Shown here in pieces: positions 20,186 to 25,000 of a stretch of 25,000 nt of DNA. The position numbers and the translations under genes are program-made. Every line of letters starts with the position of its first letter. The first letter of the stretch is position 1. This DNA is from Neocallimastix lanati (nom. inval.) (Eukaryota; Neocallimastigomycota; Neocallimastigomycetes; Neocallimastigales; Neocallimastigaceae), in assembly GCA_016946835.1 (NCBI GenBank), contig JACVTC010000035.1, positions 297,501 to 322,500 on the forward strand, written 5' to 3'. The notes beneath the pieces were generated by a model. The model searched no databases, was not told the origin of the DNA, and was given only the letters and a program-made list of their open reading frames with translations.

Positions 20186-20739
20186 ATGACAAGACCTAAT
20201 GAACCAACTGAATATAAAAATAATACTCTACCTGTTCTTTTACCAAATCCTAATACCCAAAAAAAAAATGTTTCAAATTTATCTGAATGTTCATTAGACT
20301 CAATAGAATATAGTATTAATAATAATATTAATGATGATTCTAACAATTCAAGTATAAAGGATGAATTTAAACCAAATTTAAGTCAAATAAATAATTTCAT
20401 ATATTATAAAAAAGAGGATCTTTTAATTCCTGTTCAAAGAAATGGAAAAAAGAGTATAAAAAAAGTTAAAAAAGAGTCGAAGTAATTATTAATATAAAAA
20501 TAAATATATATTTAAAAATATTATATTAAAATAATAAAGAGATATTAAATATATAAATAAAATATATATTGTATAATATTACAGTATGTTGTTATCTTCT
20601 AAAACTGCCTCACGTAGAGAAGCTGATCGATTGAGAAAAGCAAAGAGTCGTTCAAATCCAGCAAATGGTATTTTTTTAAAAAATAAAAATAAAATTATTT
20701 GAAATTTACTATATAAAAAATTATATTATTTATTTTTTT

Positions 20740-20782
<43 letters not shown>

Positions 20783-23700
20783 TTATATATAAATTAAATC
20801 TGAGAATAATATTAACAATATTTCTAAAAAATATTTAAAACTTGTTATTATTTAAATATATATGTGCACAAAATATTTTAATAGCTGTTTTTGAGGCTTC
20901 AAGGGAAAGAGTAAAACGTCATGTCAAAAATAAATATAAATTTTTAAATATTAATGCTATTCCAACATTAAATGATTTACCTAGACGTCAACCTTGTCAT
21001 GATTGGGACATATTTTATCATATTTCACCATATGAAGATCCTGAAACTATTGATTTAAATGAAAGATATTACAATTCTGGAATAGAATGGCCTAAATATG
21101 TACAAGATATTATGAAATTTATTAGTAATCAGAATCAAAATACTATATTAAATGCAGTGAGAGCCTCTTCACGCGCAAAATATAATAAATGGGTTTCTGA
21201 ATTAAAAGAAAAGGAGGATGAATTAAAAACATTATTTGAAGCTAAAATATATTATCACCAAAGACGCGAAAGTGATTATAAAGAAGCTTGGGCAAAATAT
21301 TGTGAGACAGGGAAAGCGACTAAAGAAGATATTGATTCCTATTATTTAAGATTAAAAGGATTAGAACATAATTTAATGGAAAATCAAAGAATAGCAAAAG
21401 AATTTTGGGAAAAAAATAAAAAATATTTTGATGTTGAAACTGTATCAGTAATTCTTAGTAATACACCAAATGAAGAAAAAATAACAATTACTGTAGATAA
21501 AAATGGCTCTTCTAAAAAAGATCACGAAAAGTCTAAAACAAGGAAGCATCGTACCTCATCAAAAAGTAATCCTGAAAAAGTTCAATCTAAGTCGTCTAAC
21601 AAACCTCCAGTAACAATTAAACCTTCTTCTTCTGTGTTGAATTCTGTTTTACCACAGTTAACTGAGAACATTTCAGATGAACATTATAGTAATATAACAG
21701 AAAATATTAATGATCAAAAAATTAATGATAAAAAAATTAATGATCAAAAAATTAATGATCAAAAAATTAATGATCAAAATATTAATGATCAAAAAATTAA
21801 TGATCAAAAAATTAATGATCAAAATATTAATGATCAAAATATTAATGATCAAAAAATTAATGATCAAAAAATTAATGATCAAAAAATTAATGATCAAAAT
21901 CTAAATGAGAACTTCGTTAAAATGAATTCTTTTTCTTCAAATTCTAATATAGACAGAGAAGACATAGGTATGAATAATACTAACAGTAATACCCAAATCG
22001 TGAATGATAATACCATTCAAATAAATACTTCTGAGAATAAATTGGATATAAATAATAAACATAATAATAATTTAAGTAGCAGTAATAATATTAATACTAG
22101 TAATAAAAATAATTATATGGATGATTCAAATAAGAATAGGATTGTTGTTGACTCGAATATTAATAATTCTGATGGAAATAATTTTAATATGAATATAAAT
22201 AATTTTAATACTAGTATTAATAATGCTAATGAAAATATAAATAATTTAAATTTAAATAATATGAATACGAATAATATTGATACTAGTACTAGTAATAATA
22301 ATTCTTATAATTACAATTATATAGGTAATATTATTAATAATTGTAGTAGTTCGTCAAGTGGTATTGATAACACTAACAACAATAATAATGATTATGATGA
22401 TGATTTTTATTATAAATATAAAGATGATGATAATGAATTAAAGTTTAGTATGTATTATAAATCAAAGGATGTATATATCAATAAAAATAAATCTAATAGT
22501 AACAATAAGAGTAAAGCAAAAAATAGAAAAAGAGTAAAATCTAAAATTAATTATATTAAAAATAATAAAATGAGAAGTAATGTAAATATTGAAATTAACA
22601 ATAATAATAATATTATAAACACTAGAAATACCCCTAATACAAATAACAATAATTATTATTATAAATACAAAGATGATGAAGATGATGCCAGTAATTCTAT
22701 CAATGATATTAAAGATAATAGTATTAATTATTACAAGTATAAAGACGATGATATTAGTGATAATAATATATATATTACTCAAAACAGCAATAATAATGAT
22801 TATTATAATTATAATGATAATTATAATAATGATACCAATATAAATAATATGTATAATAATAACAATAATATTTGTAGTGTTAATAAAAATTATGATTATA
22901 ATAGTTATAACAATGATACCAATAATAATTCTGTATATAATGACAATAACAATAATAACAACGGCAATAACAGCAACAGCAGCAACAATAATAATAATAG
23001 TAATAATGCTATTTATTCAAAAACTGATTTTAACAATAATTTAAGTTGCAACAAATACAATAATAGTTATAATAATATCAATAATTATAACAATATTTAT
23101 TATAACAATTATAATAATAATTTCAACACTAATTCCAATAATTATAATGATTATAATAGTAATTATAATAATAGTAATAATAAAGAAGATTATAATACAA
23201 ATACTATATATCATAATTCTACAGATAATAAGAATGATATTTCTCATGCTTTACCTCTACCACCATTGGAACATTCTAATTCAAATCTCTCAAACTCATC
23301 GTATTATCCATACTCTGATATTTCATCTTATACCTTAACACCACCATCAATGAATGGTGATAATAACCATAATAATAGTCAAAACACCTACTCACCAATA
23401 TATGGTCATCAAAATTCTTTATCTCAATATTCCTTACAGTCTAATTCAACTCAAAATGAAACTTATACCAATTATAATTCCTCACCTTTCAATATACCAA
23501 AAGATAATCTTGAGTTATCTGATTCTCATCTCAATAGCTTTTCTTCCTATGAATCTAATACCATCGATATTAATAATTGTAATGATGAAAACTATAATTG
23601 TCAAAACAATAAAAACAATCGCATAAATAATAATAATATCAATAATGATAATATGAATGGTCAAGATAGTGATAATCGCAAGGATTTTACCAATGAAAAT

Positions 23701-24423
23701 TCAATATCGTCTTCATCATCAACTAAGGTTTGTAATTTAATAAATCGAGAATCCAGTAAAAAAGAAAATAGCCATAATAATAATGATGATAATAGTGATA
23801 ATAATAATGATGATAATAGTGATAATAATAATGATGATAATAGTGATAATAATAATGGTAATAATAATGGTAATAATAATGGTAATAATAATGGTAATAA
23901 TAATAGTAATAATAATAGTAATAATAATGGTAATATTAATGGTAATGAAAATGACAAAAACAAAAACTTTGAAAGACAAATTAATTCTTCTCCTTCGATC
24001 ACTATGACTTCAATTGTAACTAATCCTATTACTATGACAACTACTACTCCTAAACGTCGTCAAGAAGATAAACCAGAAAATGATTATCCTCATTTCTTTA
24101 ATGATACCGAATCATTAGATAGTTATCAGCCACCCAATAAGCGAATTAATCAAAATTATATTATTGATCATAATAATGAATTAACATATCAACAACATCA
24201 ACCTCATGAAAAGCTATTGCCTTCTCCATCGTCTTCTCGTTCCTCTCAAGAATATGTGTCCTATAATAATGAGGATTCGATAGTTATTAATCTCCACAAT
24301 AAAGTAAAGAATTCCGATGATGATGTATTGAACGATTTCGATTCATCAAAATATCTCTTAGCATTAAAAAATTCTAATAAAGGATTTGAACCATCATTAG
24401 ATTCTACAACACTTTACGATTAA
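20186..24423 (+). CDS. Large Asn-rich, probably nuclear protein (1305 aa, 3 exons), unknown family
   Basis: Exons 20186-20481, 20585-20667 and 20885-24423 (TAA at 24421-24423) join in frame to 1306 codons; introns are GTAATT...TTACAG and GTATTT...TTAATAG. Residues 1-98 are polar. Residues ~107-142 are strongly basic (SRREADRLRKAKSRSN, then ASRERVKRHVKNKYKF). Residues ~143-320 are the best-balanced, probably folded part, with RRQPCHDWDIFYHISPYEDP, a Trp/Tyr-containing segment and long charged helices (WVSELKEKEDELKTLFEAK). Then come a Lys/Ser NLS-like stretch (KSKTRKHRTSSKS), 13 INDQK/N repeats (401-465), a very long Asn-rich region with three YYKYKDDD copies, NNNDDNSD and NNNG repeats, a Ser/Pro/Tyr-rich segment (LTPPSMNGD) and a C-terminus with TPKRRQEDK and PPNKRINQ. 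Basic segments plus a disordered Asn/Ser/Pro-rich tail suggest a DNA/chromatin-linked regulator, but no named domain is recognised. Confidence 0.85.
20744..20781. repeat. T38 run in intron 2 of the Asn-rich gene
   Basis: A T-run of ~38 bases lies about 100 bp before the exon 3 acceptor at 20883-20884. Confidence 0.85.
21706..21900 (+). repeat. 15-bp in-frame minisatellite, 13 units (INDQK/INDQN)
   Basis: Thirteen 15-bp units, ATTAATGATCAAAA(A/T), encode INDQK or INDQN with one INDKK. Each full unit carries the palindrome TGATCA. The unit length is a multiple of three, so unit gain or loss keeps frame. Differences are almost confined to the last base (Lys or Asn). It lies between the folded part and the Asn-rich region of the protein. 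Confidence 0.95.
23776..23943 (+). repeat. In-frame 24-bp (NNNDDNSD)x3 and 12-bp (NNNG/S) arrays
   Basis: Three perfect 24-bp units (23776-23847) encode NNNDDNSD. Seven 12-bp units (23848-23931) follow, encoding NNNG, with two NNNS, plus one variant NING. They look like recent slippage expansions of AAT-rich codons. Confidence 0.95.
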
Positions 24424-24620
24424 ACTAATTATGATAATAAAATAATAAAATTAATAATTATAAAATATAATTAATTAAAAATAAAATAAAATAAATAAAT
24501 TATTTTTATTATAAATAAAAATAAGCACTCATTTAAAGGAAAATAATAATTATAATACATCAGAGTGTAGTTAAAAGTTTTAGTATAATCGATTGGAATA
24601 GTATATATATATATATTTAT
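24424..24620. other. 3' flank of the Asn-rich gene
   Basis: About 200 bp of A/T sequence containing AATAAA-like words (for example around 24437 and 24491) that could serve as polyadenylation signals. No coding content is seen. Confidence 0.5.
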
Positions 24621-25000
24621 TTATTTTATTTTATTTTATTTTATTTTATTTTATTTTATTTTATTTTATTTTATTTTATTTTATTTTATTTTATTTTATT
24701 TTATTTTATTTTATTTTATTTTATTTTATTTTATTTTATTTTATTTTATTTTATTTTATTTTATTTTATTTTATTTTATTTTATTTTATTTTATTTTATT
24801 TTATTTTATTTTATTTTATTTTATTTTATTTTATTTTATTTTATTTTATTTTATTTTATTTTATTTTATTTTATTTTATTTTATTTTATTTTATTTTATT
24901 TTATTTTATTTTATTTTATTTTATTTTATTTTATTTTATTTATTTTATTTTATTTTATTTTATTTTATTTTATTTTATTTTATTTTATTTTATTTTATTT
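24621..25000. repeat. (TTTTA)n pentanucleotide array reaching the window edge
   Basis: About 75 nearly perfect TTTTA units. I see one phase slip near 24938-24943, where a unit is one T short. The array is cut by the window end, so its full length is unknown. It lacks the G-rich strand typical of telomeric repeats. Confidence 0.97.

Noticed and set aside
20585-20960. bZIP transcription factor domain in the Asn-rich protein
   Set aside because: The basic helices look suggestive, but the invariant Asn/Arg spacing of a bZIP basic region and a following leucine zipper are absent.
21673-21904. MIKKL-type plus frame and NFLII-type minus frame as separate proteins
   Set aside because: They are alternative readings of the 15-bp INDQK minisatellite.
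22408-22752. YYKYKDDD as an engineered FLAG-type tag
   Set aside because: The similarity to an epitope tag is superficial; the three copies sit in a natural Asn-rich protein with different codons.
22462-24007. Several Ile/Leu-rich frames opposite or shifted within the Asn-rich exon
   Set aside because: AAT-rich codons read as ATT or ATA in other frames; all are shadows.
1-25000. Alternative genetic code (TAA as Gln)
   Set aside because: The LRR, LYAR, membrane-protein and Asn-rich genes use CAA for Gln throughout and end with TAA, so a genome-wide reassignment does not fit.
1-25000. tRNA, rRNA, CRISPR array, transposase or LTR element
   Set aside because: I looked for cloverleaf arms, regularly spaced direct repeats, terminal repeats and transposase or reverse-transcriptase motifs and found none convincing.

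Overview
The window is extremely A/T-rich eukaryotic DNA with long homopolymer runs, (AAT)n/(ATT)n and (TTTTA)n microsatellites, Asn/Lys-rich proteins and many short GT...AG introns. This composition, with a highly intron-split leucine-rich-repeat gene, fits an anaerobic gut fungus (Neocallimastigomycota) best. That is an inference: no rRNA or other marker is present, and a Dictyostelium-like amoeba is a less likely alternative because of the intron density. TAA is the normal stop and CAA is normal Gln in the intact genes, so the standard genetic code fits. Layout, left to right. 175-632 (-): an exon of an SR-type (Arg/Ser dipeptide) protein whose neighbouring exons are not resolved and may lie outside the window. 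807-1310 (-): what looks like a broken coiled-coil gene. 1310-6616: mostly non-coding A/T DNA with a few coding-like relics (2338-2481, 3985-4150, 4958-5194), a clamped hairpin (2181-2206) and long A or T runs. 6617-7273 (+): an intronless gene for a small secretory-pathway membrane protein. 8328-13655 (-): a 26-exon leucine-rich-repeat (LRR) gene that simple ORF listing almost entirely misses, because 23 of its exons are only 66-102 bp long. 13656-16704: A/T DNA with broken gene remnants on both strands. 16705-18404 (+): a seven-exon LYAR-family zinc-finger gene. 18405-20185: non-coding. 20186-24423 (+): a three-exon gene for a 1305-residue Asn-rich, probably nuclear protein of unknown family. 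24424-25000: 3' flank running into about 380 bp of (TTTTA)n that continues past the window edge. The genes do not form an operon or an evident pathway; they are separately spliced units divided by A/T spacers. Three of the five firm coding loci (SR exon, LYAR, Asn-rich basic protein) suggest nuclear or RNA-linked roles, but nothing shows that they act together. The most striking object is the LRR gene: I followed its frame by eye through all 25 introns and obtained 748 codons including the stop, with one repeat per exon and every LRR-exon boundary at the same codon phase. All splice sites here are predictions from sequence.
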